Translations under genes and position numbers: made by a program
Source: JBBDIX01 sp050486225
GTDB taxonomy: Bacteria; Actinomycetota; Nitriliruptoria; Nitriliruptorales; Nitriliruptoraceae
Assembly: GCA_050486225.1 (NCBI GenBank)
Contig: JBJHCV010000007.1
Span: 1 to 64,000 of the forward strand
Reading direction: 5' to 3'
DNA: 64,000 bases
The notes under the pieces: model-generated
What the model was told of the DNA's origin: nothing
The model's database searches: none
The model's input: only the letters and a program-made list of their open reading frames with translations
Shown here: piece by piece, positions 43,888 to 52,755 of the stretch
Numbering within the stretch: position 1 is the stretch's first letter
Layout of the letters: every line of letters starts with the position of its first letter

Positions 43888-44922
43888 GTGCACGACCACC
43901 TCGACTCCGGATCGCTCGTCGACGAACGTGTGGGACTGTGGGCGGCCTCCGTCGTCATCCCGCGCTTCCGCGCCACCCCCGAGCAGGTCGAACAGATCCG
44001 TGCACGGGTCACCGGGGACGTCGACGACCTCGAGGACGCGGCGCGGGCGTGGACGGGACTGGGAGCGGGCGCCCCGCGTGCCGACGTGCAGGTCGTCGGG
44101 CGACGCCGGTGGGTGGAGCTGAACCTGCGGGCGATGCGAGGCATGTTCGAACCGTTGCGCTCCCGGCTCGAGGACCGTCCCGGTGCACCGCAGATCCTGG
44201 GTGCCCAGCTGGGCGCCATGTTCGGGCTCCTGTCCTCGAGGGTGCTCGGCCAGTACGTGATCCCCCTGGGTGGTGACGGCGGTGGCCAACTGACGATCGT
44301 CGGCCCGAACCTGCTCCGCCTGACCGAGGAGCACGGGGCGCTCGCCGACGACCTGCGCCGTGCTGTCCTGGTCCACGAGATCACCCACCACCTGCAGTTC
44401 GAGGCGGCACCCTGGCTCGCCGGGCACCTCCGGGGCCTCGTCTCCGAGTACCTCGCCGACGCGAGACTCGGGCGCGACGCCTTCGGTGACGTGGTCGAAC
44501 GGATCCCGGAGATCGTCGCACGCATCCGCCGCGACCGGACCATGACCCCGTTGCTCGAGGTCGTCCTCACGGACGACCAGCGGGGGGTGATCGATCGTGC
44601 GCAGGGGCTCATGAGCATGATCGAGGGTCACGCCAACACCGCGATGTTCGACGCGACCGAAGGCCTGATCGCCGAACCCGAGCGCCTGCGTGAACTGCTG
44701 GAGCGGCGCCGGACGGACGTGGTGTCGCGAATCCTGCGCGCCATCGGGGGTCTCGACCTCAAGCGCCGCCAGTACCGCGACGGCGAACGCTTCGTCCGAG
44801 AGGTGATCGACCTCGCCGGCGTCGGCGGGCTCAACCGGGTCTTCGACGGACCCGAGCGACTCCCGGACATCGACGAGGTCGCCGAACCCGCCACCTGGGT
44901 GGACAGGGTCCGGGCGGCATGA
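43888..44922 (+). CDS. zinc-dependent metalloprotease, DUF2342 family (coenzyme F420 biosynthesis-associated)
   Basis: A 344-residue protein of the actinobacterial family often labelled coenzyme F420 biosynthesis-associated protein or DUF2342. The zincin motif is HEITHH, with H163, E164 and H167 (VLVHEITHHLQFEAAPWLAGHL). SMIEGHANTAMFDA is a second conserved stretch. GTG at 43888 has GGTCCGGAG ahead. Its neighbour tilS overlaps by ATGA, the same order as in mycobacteria and streptomycetes. Proteolytic activity is inferred from the motif only; no F420 gene is in the window. Confidence 0.88.
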   Translation: MHDHLDSGSLVDERVGLWAASVVIPRFRATPEQVEQIRARVTGDVDDLEDAARAWTGLGAGAPRADVQVVGRRRWVELNLRAMRGMFEPLRSRLEDRPGAPQILGAQLGAMFGLLSSRVLGQYVIPLGGDGGGQLTIVGPNLLRLTEEHGALADDLRRAVLVHEITHHLQFEAAPWLAGHLRGLVSEYLADARLGRDAFGDVVERIPEIVARIRRDRTMTPLLEVVLTDDQRGVIDRAQGLMSMIEGHANTAMFDATEGLIAEPERLRELLERRRTDVVSRILRAIGGLDLKRRQYRDGERFVREVIDLAGVGGLNRVFDGPERLPDIDEVAEPATWVDRVRAA

Positions 44923-46388
44923 CCGGCGCGACGCACCGCCTCGGTCCGCTCCCGGCAGGCCAGCCACGAGCCGAACTGGTGGACGCGGTCGCCGAGGTCC
45001 TGCGCCACCTCGGGTCGAATGCGCTCGCGGTGGTTGCCTGCTCGGGGGGGCCCGACTCGACGGTGCTCGCACACCTCGTCGCCGAGGCCCGTCCCGACCT
45101 GCGCCTGACGCTCGGGTTCGTCCGCCACGGCCTTCGCGACGACGAGATCGACCTGCACGTCGTGGAACAGCACGCCGAGTGGTTGGGCATCGACGTCGAC
45201 GTGCGTGAGGTCACCGTGCCGGGACAGGGTGCCGGCGGTCCCGAGGCCGCGGCCCGCGACGCGCGGTACGCGGCGCTGCGCGACATCGCCGAGGCACGGG
45301 GAGCCCGTGCGATCCTGCTCGGACACACCGCCGACGACCAGGCCGAGACGGTCCTGCTTCGCCTCGCCCGCGGGACGGGTGTCGACGGGCTGCGGGCGAT
45401 GCGGGCGGTCAACGGGGACCTCGTGCGACCGATGCTGCGGATCCGCCGCGCCGACGTGCAGCGGTTCATCCTCATGGAGGGTCTTCCCACCGCGGAGGAC
45501 CCGACCAACGACGATCCGGCGTACCGGCGCAACATCGTGCGCCACGAACTGCTGGGCATCCTCGTTCGCGTGGCCCCCGATCCTGTCGGTGCCCTGGCGC
45601 GTCTCGCCGAACTCGCGACCGACGACCTCGTCGTGCTCGACGACGTGACGGCCCGGGCCATGAGTGTCGTGCGCCGCATCGGGCCGGTCCTGGTCATCGA
45701 GGACAGCGCCCTTGCGGAACTGCCGCGCGGCACCGCCCGTCGGGTGGTCCGCAACGTGCTCGCGCGGATGTCCGGCGCGGTGCCCGACGCGGACCAGGTC
45801 TGGCGTGCCATGGAGCTCGACCGCGGATCGGCCGTGACCCTGGCCGGGCCAGTCGACGTGTCCCGCGCGGGCGGCAGCCTCTCGTTCGCGCCGCAACGCC
45901 TCCTTCGTGGCGCTCCGGTGCCGCTCACACCCCCGGGCGTCGCCGTGTGGCCGCCGGCCGAGGTCACGGTGCAGGCGATCACCGCACGCAGCGACCCCTG
46001 GCGCAACCGGCACGCGGCGCCCGATGCCGGACAGGTCGCCATGACGCTCGACGACGGGTGGACGCCACCCCCGCCCGATCCGGATCACCCCCTGCGCCTG
46101 CCGGGCGGCCACCCGGAACGGATGGTGCTCAACCTCGCGGACGGCGTCGGGCCACTGGTGGTCCGTCACCGGCAGCCGGGCGACCGCATCGAGACGGCCG
46201 CGGGCACGAGGCGGCTGCAGGACCTGTACGTCGACGTCGGCGTCCCGCGACCGATCCGAGACATCTGGCCGGTGGTCGCCGTCGGGGGGGAACGCGTGGT
46301 GTGGGTGCCAGGCGTCGCCGCCGACGAGACGGTGCTCCGGGAGGGCCGCCGCGACCCCGCGGCACAGCTGCGGATCACGCCGACGTGA
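44919..46388 (+). CDS. tilS: tRNA(Ile)-lysidine synthase
   Basis: TilS, 489 residues, attaches lysine to C34 of the CAU-anticodon isoleucine tRNA so that it reads AUA. The PP-loop is CSGGPDSTVLAHLV (residues 41-54). LGHTADDQAETVLLRLARGTG and the tRNA-binding C-terminal region (QPGDRIETAAGTRRLQDLYVDVGVPRPIRDIWPVV, in pieces) fit a long, bacterial-type TilS. Overlaps the metalloprotease gene by ATGA. Confidence 0.94.
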   Translation: MTGATHRLGPLPAGQPRAELVDAVAEVLRHLGSNALAVVACSGGPDSTVLAHLVAEARPDLRLTLGFVRHGLRDDEIDLHVVEQHAEWLGIDVDVREVTVPGQGAGGPEAAARDARYAALRDIAEARGARAILLGHTADDQAETVLLRLARGTGVDGLRAMRAVNGDLVRPMLRIRRADVQRFILMEGLPTAEDPTNDDPAYRRNIVRHELLGILVRVAPDPVGALARLAELATDDLVVLDDVTARAMSVVRRIGPVLVIEDSALAELPRGTARRVVRNVLARMSGAVPDADQVWRAMELDRGSAVTLAGPVDVSRAGGSLSFAPQRLLRGAPVPLTPPGVAVWPPAEVTVQAITARSDPWRNRHAAPDAGQVAMTLDDGWTPPPPDPDHPLRLPGGHPERMVLNLADGVGPLVVRHRQPGDRIETAAGTRRLQDLYVDVGVPRPIRDIWPVVAVGGERVVWVPGVAADETVLREGRRDPAAQLRITPT

Positions 46389-46528
46389 TCGCGGCCGGAC
46401 CGTCGTGCATGCCGGTGTCGCGTCACCGTTAGCATGGCGCCCGCGGCTACCTGATCCGCGGGCAGGACCCCCACGGCGGGTGCCGGGCGCTGCCCGCCAC
46501 CCGCTCCCCGTCGACGAAGGCCTGGTGC

Positions 46529-47092
46529 ATGGATCTGGAGGGTGTTCCCGCGTCCAGTCGAGACGACATCGACGAGGTCCTGTTCGACGCGAAGACCATC
46601 GCGGACCGCATCGACGAGCTCGCCGCGAGGGTCGACGCCGACTACGCCGAGCGCGACCTGCTGCTCGTGGGAGTCCTCAAGGGAGCGGTGTTCGTCATGG
46701 CCGACCTGGCCCGGCGGCTGTCCGTCCCGGTCGCGATGGACTTCATGGCCTGCTCGTCCTACGGCTCGGCGACGACGTCATCGGGCACGGTCCGGATCCT
46801 CAAGGACCTCGACACGGACATCGAGGGCCGCGACGTGCTCATCGTCGAGGACATCGTCGACTCGGGCCTGACGCTCGACTACCTGGTCAAGAACCTGCGA
46901 TCGCGGAGACCCGCATCCATCGAGGTGTTCGCGCTGCTCACCAAGCCGAGCCGCCGGGAGGTCGAACTGCCGATCCGGTACGTGGGGTTCGAGATCCCGG
47001 ACGTGTTCGTCGTCGGGTACGGGCTCGACTACGCCGAGCGTTACCGTGACCTTCCGGGCATCGTCTCGCTGCGCCCCGAGGTCTACACCTGA
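46529..47092 (+). CDS. hpt: hypoxanthine phosphoribosyltransferase
   Basis: Hypoxanthine-guanine phosphoribosyltransferase, 187 residues, for purine salvage. The PRPP-binding motif is DVLIVEDIVDSGLTLDYL, with LLLVGVLKGAVFVMADLAR near the N-terminus and GFEIPDVFVVGYGLDYAERYRDLPGI near the C-terminus, all standard (in pieces). It follows tilS after 140 bases and precedes ftsH, the usual actinobacterial order. Confidence 0.95.
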   Translation: MDLEGVPASSRDDIDEVLFDAKTIADRIDELAARVDADYAERDLLLVGVLKGAVFVMADLARRLSVPVAMDFMACSSYGSATTSSGTVRILKDLDTDIEGRDVLIVEDIVDSGLTLDYLVKNLRSRRPASIEVFALLTKPSRREVELPIRYVGFEIPDVFVVGYGLDYAERYRDLPGIVSLRPEVYT

Positions 47093-47156
47093 CGGTAGCC
47101 TCGCCGGACGTGCCGTCCCGTGTGCTCCGGTCCACCGGTCGAGAGGTCCCCACCGC

Positions 47157-49172
47157 GTGAAACCCGGCCAGCGTCTCCTGCGTGGTCCCGTGCCGTGGAT
47201 CATCGCGCTCGCTGCCGCGCTGTGGATCGCGGTCAGCTTCATGCAGGCCGCCTCGGCTCCCGTGGACCTCACGTGGTCCGAGTTCCAGAACTCCGTCGAG
47301 GCCGGCCAGCTGCAGGGGCAGGACCTCGAGGTCACCACGATCGGCAACCGCTCGGATCGCATCGAGGGGCAACGACGCGTCGGAGGCTCGACGGTCGCGT
47401 TCACCACGACCTACAACCCCGAGGTGAACGGTCCCCAGCTGCGCGCGTGGATCGACAGCGGCCAGATCGGCGCCGTCCAGTTCGATGCCGAACAGTCCGG
47501 GGCGCTGACCACCATCCTGGCCACGGTGCTGCCCTTCATCCTGATCCTCGTCGTGTTCTTCCTGCTGATGCAGAACATGCAGGGTGGCGCCGGTCGCGGC
47601 GTGATGCAGTTCGGCAAGTCGAAGGCCAAACAGGTCTCGAAGGACGCGCCGAAGGTCACGTTCGACGACGTCGCCGGGGCGGACTCCGCGGTCGAGGAGC
47701 TCCGCGAGATCAAGGAGTTCCTCGAGAACCCGCAGAAGTTCCAGGCGATGGGCGCGAAGATCCCCAAGGGGGCCCTGCTCTTCGGTCCGCCGGGCACCGG
47801 CAAGACCCTGCTCGCGCGCGCGGTGGCCGGTGAGGCCGGGGTCCCGTTCTTCTCGATCTCCGGATCGGACTTCGTGGAGATGTTCGTCGGGGTCGGAGCC
47901 AGTCGTGTGCGGGACCTGTTCGAACAGGCCAAGTCCAACGCGCCCGCGATCATCTTCGTCGACGAGATCGACGCGGTGGGGCGACACCGCGGTGCCGGCA
48001 TGGGCGGCGGCCACGACGAACGGGAGCAGACCCTCAACCAGCTGCTCGTCGAGATGGACGGCTTTGACGTCCGGACTGCGGTGATCGTGCTGGCCGCGAC
48101 GAACCGTCCGGACATCCTCGACCCGGCACTGCTCCGACCGGGGCGCTTCGACCGGCAGATCGTGGTCGACCGGCCCGACCTCGAGGGTCGGCGACAGATC
48201 CTGGCGGTCCACGCAAAGGGCAAGCCGCTCGCCGACGACGTGGACCTCGACGTCCTCGCCCGTCAGACGCCCGGCTTCACCGGGGCCGACCTCGCCAACC
48301 TCGTCAACGAGGGTGCGCTGCTCGCGGCCCGGTTCGACAAGAAGGAGATCACGGCCTCCGAACTCGCCGAGGCGATAGACCGGGTCATCGCGGGCCCGCA
48401 GCGGCGCACGAAGCTGATGAGCGACCGGGAACGGACGATCACCGCCTTCCACGAGGCGGGTCACGCCATCGTGGGGCACGCGCTGCCCCACTCGGACCCG
48501 ATCCACAAGATCACCATCATCCCGCGCGGGCGCGCCGGCGGATACACGATGGCGCTGCCGACCGAGGACCGCTCGTACGCGACGCGAGGCGAACTCGTCG
48601 ACCGGCTCGCCATGATGCTCGGGGGGCGTGTCGCCGAGGAGCTCAAGATCGGTGACATCACCACGGGCGCCTCCAACGACATCGAGAAGGCCACCCAGCT
48701 CGCCCGGGAGATGACCACCCAGTACGGGATGAGCCACCGGCTCGGACCCATCCGCCTCGGTCGCAGCGAGTCGCAGCCGTTCCTCGGTCGGGACTTCGGA
48801 CACGAACCGGACTACTCGGCGCAGGTGGCCTTCCAGATCGACGAGGAGGTCCGCGCGCTGCTCGACGAGGCCCACGACGAGGCGCTCGAGATCCTCGTCG
48901 AGAACGACGACGTGCTCGAGGCGCTCGCGGCCCGACTCCTCGAGGTCGAGACCGTCGAGGGAGACGCGCTCGAGGAGGTCCTGGGTCCGACTCGCGGACG
49001 GCCGAGCCGGGCGGCGATCGCGCCGGTGTCCGACGACCCGGCTGCGGCGATCGCCGCGTTGCGTCGCGTCGGCGTCAACGGGCATGCCGGCTCTGCAGCC
49101 AACGGGCAGGCGGCCGACGACGGATCCAGCGACGACCCATCCGCGCAGACGTCGGCCACGAACCGCCCGTGA
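47157..49172 (+). CDS. ftsH: ATP-dependent zinc metalloprotease FtsH
   Basis: A membrane-anchored AAA protease, 671 residues. Membrane helices lie at about 10-32 and 118-140, flanking a periplasmic domain. The AAA module has Walker A LFGPPGTGKTLLARAVA (GPPGTGKT from residue 210), Walker B IIFVDEIDAVGR and the SRH region ATNRPDILDPALLRPGRFDR. The zinc site is H432-E433-A-G-H436 with the third ligand in TTGASNDIEKATQL. The C-terminal tail is Ala/Asp-rich. Start GTG at 47157, GAGAGG ten bases upstream. Degrades misfolded membrane and regulatory proteins. Confidence 0.96.
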   Translation: MKPGQRLLRGPVPWIIALAAALWIAVSFMQAASAPVDLTWSEFQNSVEAGQLQGQDLEVTTIGNRSDRIEGQRRVGGSTVAFTTTYNPEVNGPQLRAWIDSGQIGAVQFDAEQSGALTTILATVLPFILILVVFFLLMQNMQGGAGRGVMQFGKSKAKQVSKDAPKVTFDDVAGADSAVEELREIKEFLENPQKFQAMGAKIPKGALLFGPPGTGKTLLARAVAGEAGVPFFSISGSDFVEMFVGVGASRVRDLFEQAKSNAPAIIFVDEIDAVGRHRGAGMGGGHDEREQTLNQLLVEMDGFDVRTAVIVLAATNRPDILDPALLRPGRFDRQIVVDRPDLEGRRQILAVHAKGKPLADDVDLDVLARQTPGFTGADLANLVNEGALLAARFDKKEITASELAEAIDRVIAGPQRRTKLMSDRERTITAFHEAGHAIVGHALPHSDPIHKITIIPRGRAGGYTMALPTEDRSYATRGELVDRLAMMLGGRVAEELKIGDITTGASNDIEKATQLAREMTTQYGMSHRLGPIRLGRSESQPFLGRDFGHEPDYSAQVAFQIDEEVRALLDEAHDEALEILVENDDVLEALAARLLEVETVEGDALEEVLGPTRGRPSRAAIAPVSDDPAAAIAALRRVGVNGHAGSAANGQAADDGSSDDPSAQTSATNRP

Positions 49173-49209
49173 GTGCCGACCCGTCTCGACGCCCGACGGG
49201 TCGGCACTC
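49171..49209 (+). terminator. perfect hairpin between ftsH and folE
   Basis: GAGTGCCGACCCGTC (49171-49185) and GACGGGTCGGCACTC (49195-49209) make a perfect 15-bp stem with a 9-base loop. It begins inside the ftsH stop codon and ends 10 bases before the folE ribosome site. It can act as terminator, attenuator or 3' end protector. Confidence 0.65.
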
Positions 49210-49229
49210 GACGTCCTGAGGAGTCCGGA

Positions 49230-49814
49230 GTGAGTTCGTCGCCCCCAGCAGGGTTCGACCACGATCGGATCCGAGCCGCGGTCCGCATGCTGCTCGAGGC
49301 GATCGGTGAGGATCCCGACCGTCCCGGCATCGCCGACACCCCGGACCGGGTCGCCCGCGCCTACGACGAGATCTTCGCCGGCCTGCTCGTGGACCCGGCC
49401 GAGGTCCTGTCGGTCACCTTCGACGAGGCGCACGACGAGATCGTCATGATGCGTGACATCCCGTTCCACGCGATGTGCGAGCACCACCTCGTCCCGTTCC
49501 ACGGCAACGCCCACGTCGCGTACCTGCCCAACCACGCTGGTCAGGTGACCGGACTGTCCAAGCTGGCTCGACTCGTCGACGTCTGCGCGCGGCGTCCGGG
49601 ACTGCAGGAACGCATGACCACGATGATCGCCGACGCGATGGAGCGGGCGCTGGAACCTCGAGGGGTGATGGTGGTCGTCGAGGCTCGGCACCTGTGCATG
49701 GAGATGCGTGGAATCCGCAAGCCCGGTGCCCTGACGGTCACGTCTGCGGTGCGGGGGCGGTTCCGCAAGGACCCTGCGACGCGCGCCGAGGCCCTGACCC
49801 TCCTGCGCGGCTGA
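49230..49814 (+). CDS. folE: GTP cyclohydrolase I
   Basis: FolE, 194 residues, makes 7,8-dihydroneopterin triphosphate from GTP, the first step of folate synthesis. Zinc ligands lie in HAMCEHHLVPFHG (Cys and His) and RHLCMEMRGIRKPGA (second Cys). TPDRVARAYDEIFAGL is the conserved N-terminal helix. GTG at 49230 follows GAGGAG. It is the first gene of a folate set with folP, folB and folK. A hairpin separates it from ftsH. Confidence 0.96.
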   Translation: MSSSPPAGFDHDRIRAAVRMLLEAIGEDPDRPGIADTPDRVARAYDEIFAGLLVDPAEVLSVTFDEAHDEIVMMRDIPFHAMCEHHLVPFHGNAHVAYLPNHAGQVTGLSKLARLVDVCARRPGLQERMTTMIADAMERALEPRGVMVVVEARHLCMEMRGIRKPGALTVTSAVRGRFRKDPATRAEALTLLRG

Positions 49815-49882
49815 CCGTCCCGGCGCGTGGCCGGTTCCCGGCTGGCAGGTGCGCGGCCTACCCTCGCGCCACCTGACGGCAG

Positions 49883-50869
49883 GTGCCTGACGTGGCCATT
49901 CCCGACCCCTCCGCCTCCGGCCCGACCGCTCGGGCCGGCGACGCCGTGGGTTCGGGGGACGCGGCCCCGGACGCGGTCACCGTCCCCGACGTGTGGACGC
50001 CCGCCGGGATGCTCCCCACCTCGCGGCGCACCGTGGTGCAGGCCGTCCTCAACGTCACCCCCGACTCGTTCTCGGACGGCGGCGTGCACTTCCGGCCGGG
50101 TGACCCGTCGGCGGCGGTGGAGGCGGGACTCGCGCTGGTGGAGCAGGGTGCGGACCTGGTCGACGTCGGAGGCGAGTCGACACGCCCCGGGGCTGTTCCC
50201 GTCGACGTCGACGAGGAGTTGCGCCGCGTGGTCCCCGTCGTGCGCGGGCTCGCCGACGCGGGGGTGATGGTGTCCGTCGACACCGTCAAGGCAGTCGTCG
50301 TCCGCGCGGCCGTGGACGCCGGTGCGGCGATCGTCAACGACGTGTCCGCGGGATCCCTCGACCCGGACCTGCTGCCGACGATCGCCGCACTGGAGGTCGC
50401 GTACGTGCTCATGCACATGCAGGGCACGCCTCGGACCATGCAGGTGGCCCCTCACTACGACGACGTGGTGACCGAGGTTCGAGATCACCTGGAACGACAT
50501 CTCGACCGGTTGGAGGGGCTGGGCATCGCGCGCGATCGCGTCGTGGTCGACCCGGGCATCGGGTTCGGCAAGACCGTGGCGCACAACGTCGACCTCCTGC
50601 GCCGTCTGCGGGAGCTGACGACGCTCGGACGTCCCGTGCTCGTGGGGGCCTCGCGCAAGTCCTTCCTCGGGCACCTGACCGGCCAGCCCGACCCCACGCG
50701 GCGCACGGCGGCGTCGATCGCTGCAGCGGCTCTGGCAGTCGCCAACGGCGCGTCGATCGTCCGGGTCCACGACGTGCCCGAGACCCGCGATGCCGTCGCC
50801 GTCGCCGACGCCGTTCACCGTCCAGCGGCCCTCAGGCCATCAACCGCCACAGGAGCAGCCGATGGCTGA
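49883..50869 (+). CDS. folP: dihydropteroate synthase
   Basis: FolP condenses 6-hydroxymethyl-dihydropterin diphosphate with p-aminobenzoate. QAVLNVTPDSFSDGG, LVDVGGESTRPGA, AAIVNDVSAG, VVVDPGIGFGKT and PVLVGASRKSFLG are the family motifs. The first 45 residues before the TIM barrel are Ala/Pro/Asp-rich and probably disordered. GTG at 49883 is the most likely start, although the Shine-Dalgarno sequence is poor and GTG at 49892 is possible. Overlaps folB by 8 bases. 328 residues as called, longer than most FolP. Confidence 0.93.
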   Translation: MPDVAIPDPSASGPTARAGDAVGSGDAAPDAVTVPDVWTPAGMLPTSRRTVVQAVLNVTPDSFSDGGVHFRPGDPSAAVEAGLALVEQGADLVDVGGESTRPGAVPVDVDEELRRVVPVVRGLADAGVMVSVDTVKAVVVRAAVDAGAAIVNDVSAGSLDPDLLPTIAALEVAYVLMHMQGTPRTMQVAPHYDDVVTEVRDHLERHLDRLEGLGIARDRVVVDPGIGFGKTVAHNVDLLRRLRELTTLGRPVLVGASRKSFLGHLTGQPDPTRRTAASIAAAALAVANGASIVRVHDVPETRDAVAVADAVHRPAALRPSTATGAADG

Positions 50870-51224
50870 CCAGATCGTGATTCGCGGGATCGAGGCGTTC
50901 GGGTACCACGGGGTGTTCGACCACGAGACGCGCATCGGTCAGCGATTCGTCGTCGACGTCGCGCTGACCCTCGACCTGTCCGCGGCGGCCGCGAGCGACC
51001 AGTTGCGTGACACGGTCGACTACGGGGACCTGGCGGCGCGTGTCGCCGCCGTCGTCACCGGGGCACCGGTCGCCCTCGTCGAGCGGCTCGCGGCGCGCAT
51101 CGCGGACGAGTGCCTCGTCGACGCACGGGTCCAGGCCGCGACGGTGACCGTGCACAAACCCTCGGCGCCGTTGCCGGTCGCCGCCGCTGACGTCGAGGTG
51201 AGCGTCACCCGGAGTCGATCGTGA
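50862..51224 (+). CDS. folB: dihydroneopterin aldolase
   Basis: FolB, 120 residues, cleaves dihydroneopterin to 6-hydroxymethyl-dihydropterin and glycolaldehyde. IRGIEAFGYHGVFDHETRIGQRFVVDV carries the catalytic Tyr and substrate Glu region, with DTVDYGDLAARV, LVERLAARIAD and VTVHKPSAP later (in pieces). ATG at 50862 lies in the folP 3' end with AGGAGCAG upstream. GTGA overlap with folK. Confidence 0.94.
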   Translation: MADQIVIRGIEAFGYHGVFDHETRIGQRFVVDVALTLDLSAAAASDQLRDTVDYGDLAARVAAVVTGAPVALVERLAARIADECLVDARVQAATVTVHKPSAPLPVAAADVEVSVTRSRS

Positions 51225-51868
51225 ACACGCGTCCGTCGACCCCGACCGTCACGGCGTTCCTCGGACTCGGAGCGAACGTCGGAGATGCACTGGCGACACT
51301 CGAGGCGGCGGTGTGGGCGATCGACGACGTCGACGGGATCGCCGTCGACGACACCTCGGCCGTCCACCGCACGCCACCGTGGCCCTCGGCTCCCGACCCG
51401 CGCGCCGTGGCGCAGGACGACTTCCTCAATCTCGTCGTGCGCGTCGTCACGTCGCTCTCCCCGCACGAACTGCTCGACCAGGTCCAGCTGATCGAGGCGG
51501 CGTTCGGTCGTGACCGTGCCGAGGAGGTGCGGTGGGGACCTCGTGTGCTCGACATCGACGTGCTCCTGTATGGCGACGTGGTGCTCGACACCGCAGACCT
51601 GGTCGTCCCGCATCCACACCTGACCCGACGAGCCTTCGCGATGCTGCCCCTCGCGGAGGTCCACCCCGGGGGCCGACTGCCGGACGGACGCCGGGTCGCC
51701 GCCGTGCTGATGGAGTGCCCGGGACTCGACGAGATCGAACTCCACGTCAGACTGTCCGACGTGCCCAGCCAGCGCATCGAGCGCCCGGAGGGACCGAGCG
51801 GGCCGCAGGCGTCGTTCGACCGGCCGGGCCAGGATGCGACCTCCAGCGACCACGGACGTCCGGGATGA
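51221..51868 (+). CDS. folK: 6-hydroxymethyl-7,8-dihydropterin pyrophosphokinase
   Basis: FolK, 215 residues, adds pyrophosphate to hydroxymethyl-dihydropterin. FLGLGANVGDALATLEAAVWAI, the substrate region DDFLNLVVRVVTSLSPHELL, GPRVLDIDVLLYGDVVL and VPHPHLTRRAFAMLPLAEV are typical (in pieces). The catalytic domain ends near residue 165. About 50 further residues, Pro/Gly/Arg-rich, extend past the usual C-terminus and look disordered. Starts with GTG in a GTGA overlap with folB. Confidence 0.94.
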   Translation: MNTRPSTPTVTAFLGLGANVGDALATLEAAVWAIDDVDGIAVDDTSAVHRTPPWPSAPDPRAVAQDDFLNLVVRVVTSLSPHELLDQVQLIEAAFGRDRAEEVRWGPRVLDIDVLLYGDVVLDTADLVVPHPHLTRRAFAMLPLAEVHPGGRLPDGRRVAAVLMECPGLDEIELHVRLSDVPSQRIERPEGPSGPQASFDRPGQDATSSDHGRPG

Positions 51869-52755
51869 CACGACTCGGGATCGTGGGACCGGGGCGGGCC
51901 GGAACGCTGCTCGCGACGGCCGCGTCGCGCGCAGGATGGCGGGTGGCCGGCGTCGCCGGCGGATCCGAGGACTCAGCCGCGGCGCTGCAGGCTGTCGTTG
52001 CGGGGATCCGTCGGTGCGCCACGGCGGCCGAGCTCGCGGACCTCGCCGACACGCTGGTGCTCGCGGTGCCTGACGACGCGATTGCGACCACCGCCGACGA
52101 ACTCGCGGTGTCGGGCCGGATCACGGAGTCCCACCGGGTGGTGCACCTGTCGGGAGCCCACGGACTCGGCGTGTTGCGGCGCGTCGCGCTCACCGGCGCC
52201 CGGATCGCGGCGTGCCATCCCGCGGTCACGATCCCGGCCGGGGCGAGGGACCCGGAACTGCTCGTCGGGGTCGCGTGGGGCGTGTCGTGTGCGCCGGCCG
52301 ACCGTGACTGGATCTCCGAGTTCGTCACCGACCTCGGCGGCGACGTGGTCGACGTGGCAGACGCCCACCGGCCGCTCTACCACGCGGCACTCACGATCGG
52401 TTCCAACGCCGTCGGCGCCGCGGTCGCCACGGCCCGGCAGCTGCTGCTCGCGGCGCGCGTCGAGCAACCTGAGCGCCTGCTCGCCCCGCTCGTGGAGGCA
52501 AGTGTCGCCAACGTCCTCGCCGAGGGTGCCGCCGCGATCACGGGGCCGGTGGTCCGAGGTGACGTCGGCACCGTCGCGGCACACCTCGACTCGATCGACG
52601 GTGGCCGACTCTCCGACGCGTATCGTCACCTGCAGCGTGCCGTGCTGTGCCAGGTCGAACCGGGCCTCGACGCGGACCGGGCCGCCGCACTCGCAGCCCT
52701 GCTCGAGTCCGACGGCGTCGACCGGCGTGAGCCGCCAGGTGGAGGTGACCTGTGA
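51865..52755 (+). CDS. Rossmann-fold oxidoreductase with DUF2520 domain (ketopantoate reductase-like)
   Basis: A 296-residue protein with an N-terminal NAD(P) Rossmann domain (LGIVGPGRAGTLLATAASRAG) and a C-terminal helical DUF2520 domain starting near residue 155 (HRPLYHAALTIGSNAVGAAV). HLSGAHGLGVL and ACHPAVTIP are conserved family stretches. It stands directly before panC (GTGA overlap), as in many actinobacteria. Placement and fold suggest a ketopantoate reductase-like step in pantothenate synthesis, but this is inference. ATGA overlap with folK. Confidence 0.85.
   Translation: MTRLGIVGPGRAGTLLATAASRAGWRVAGVAGGSEDSAAALQAVVAGIRRCATAAELADLADTLVLAVPDDAIATTADELAVSGRITESHRVVHLSGAHGLGVLRRVALTGARIAACHPAVTIPAGARDPELLVGVAWGVSCAPADRDWISEFVTDLGGDVVDVADAHRPLYHAALTIGSNAVGAAVATARQLLLAARVEQPERLLAPLVEASVANVLAEGAAAITGPVVRGDVGTVAAHLDSIDGGRLSDAYRHLQRAVLCQVEPGLDADRAAALAALLESDGVDRREPPGGGDL

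Noticed and set aside
46938..49691. A 917-codon minus-strand frame opposite ftsH and folE.
   Set aside because: Antisense of the conserved ftsH; no family features and a highly biased composition.
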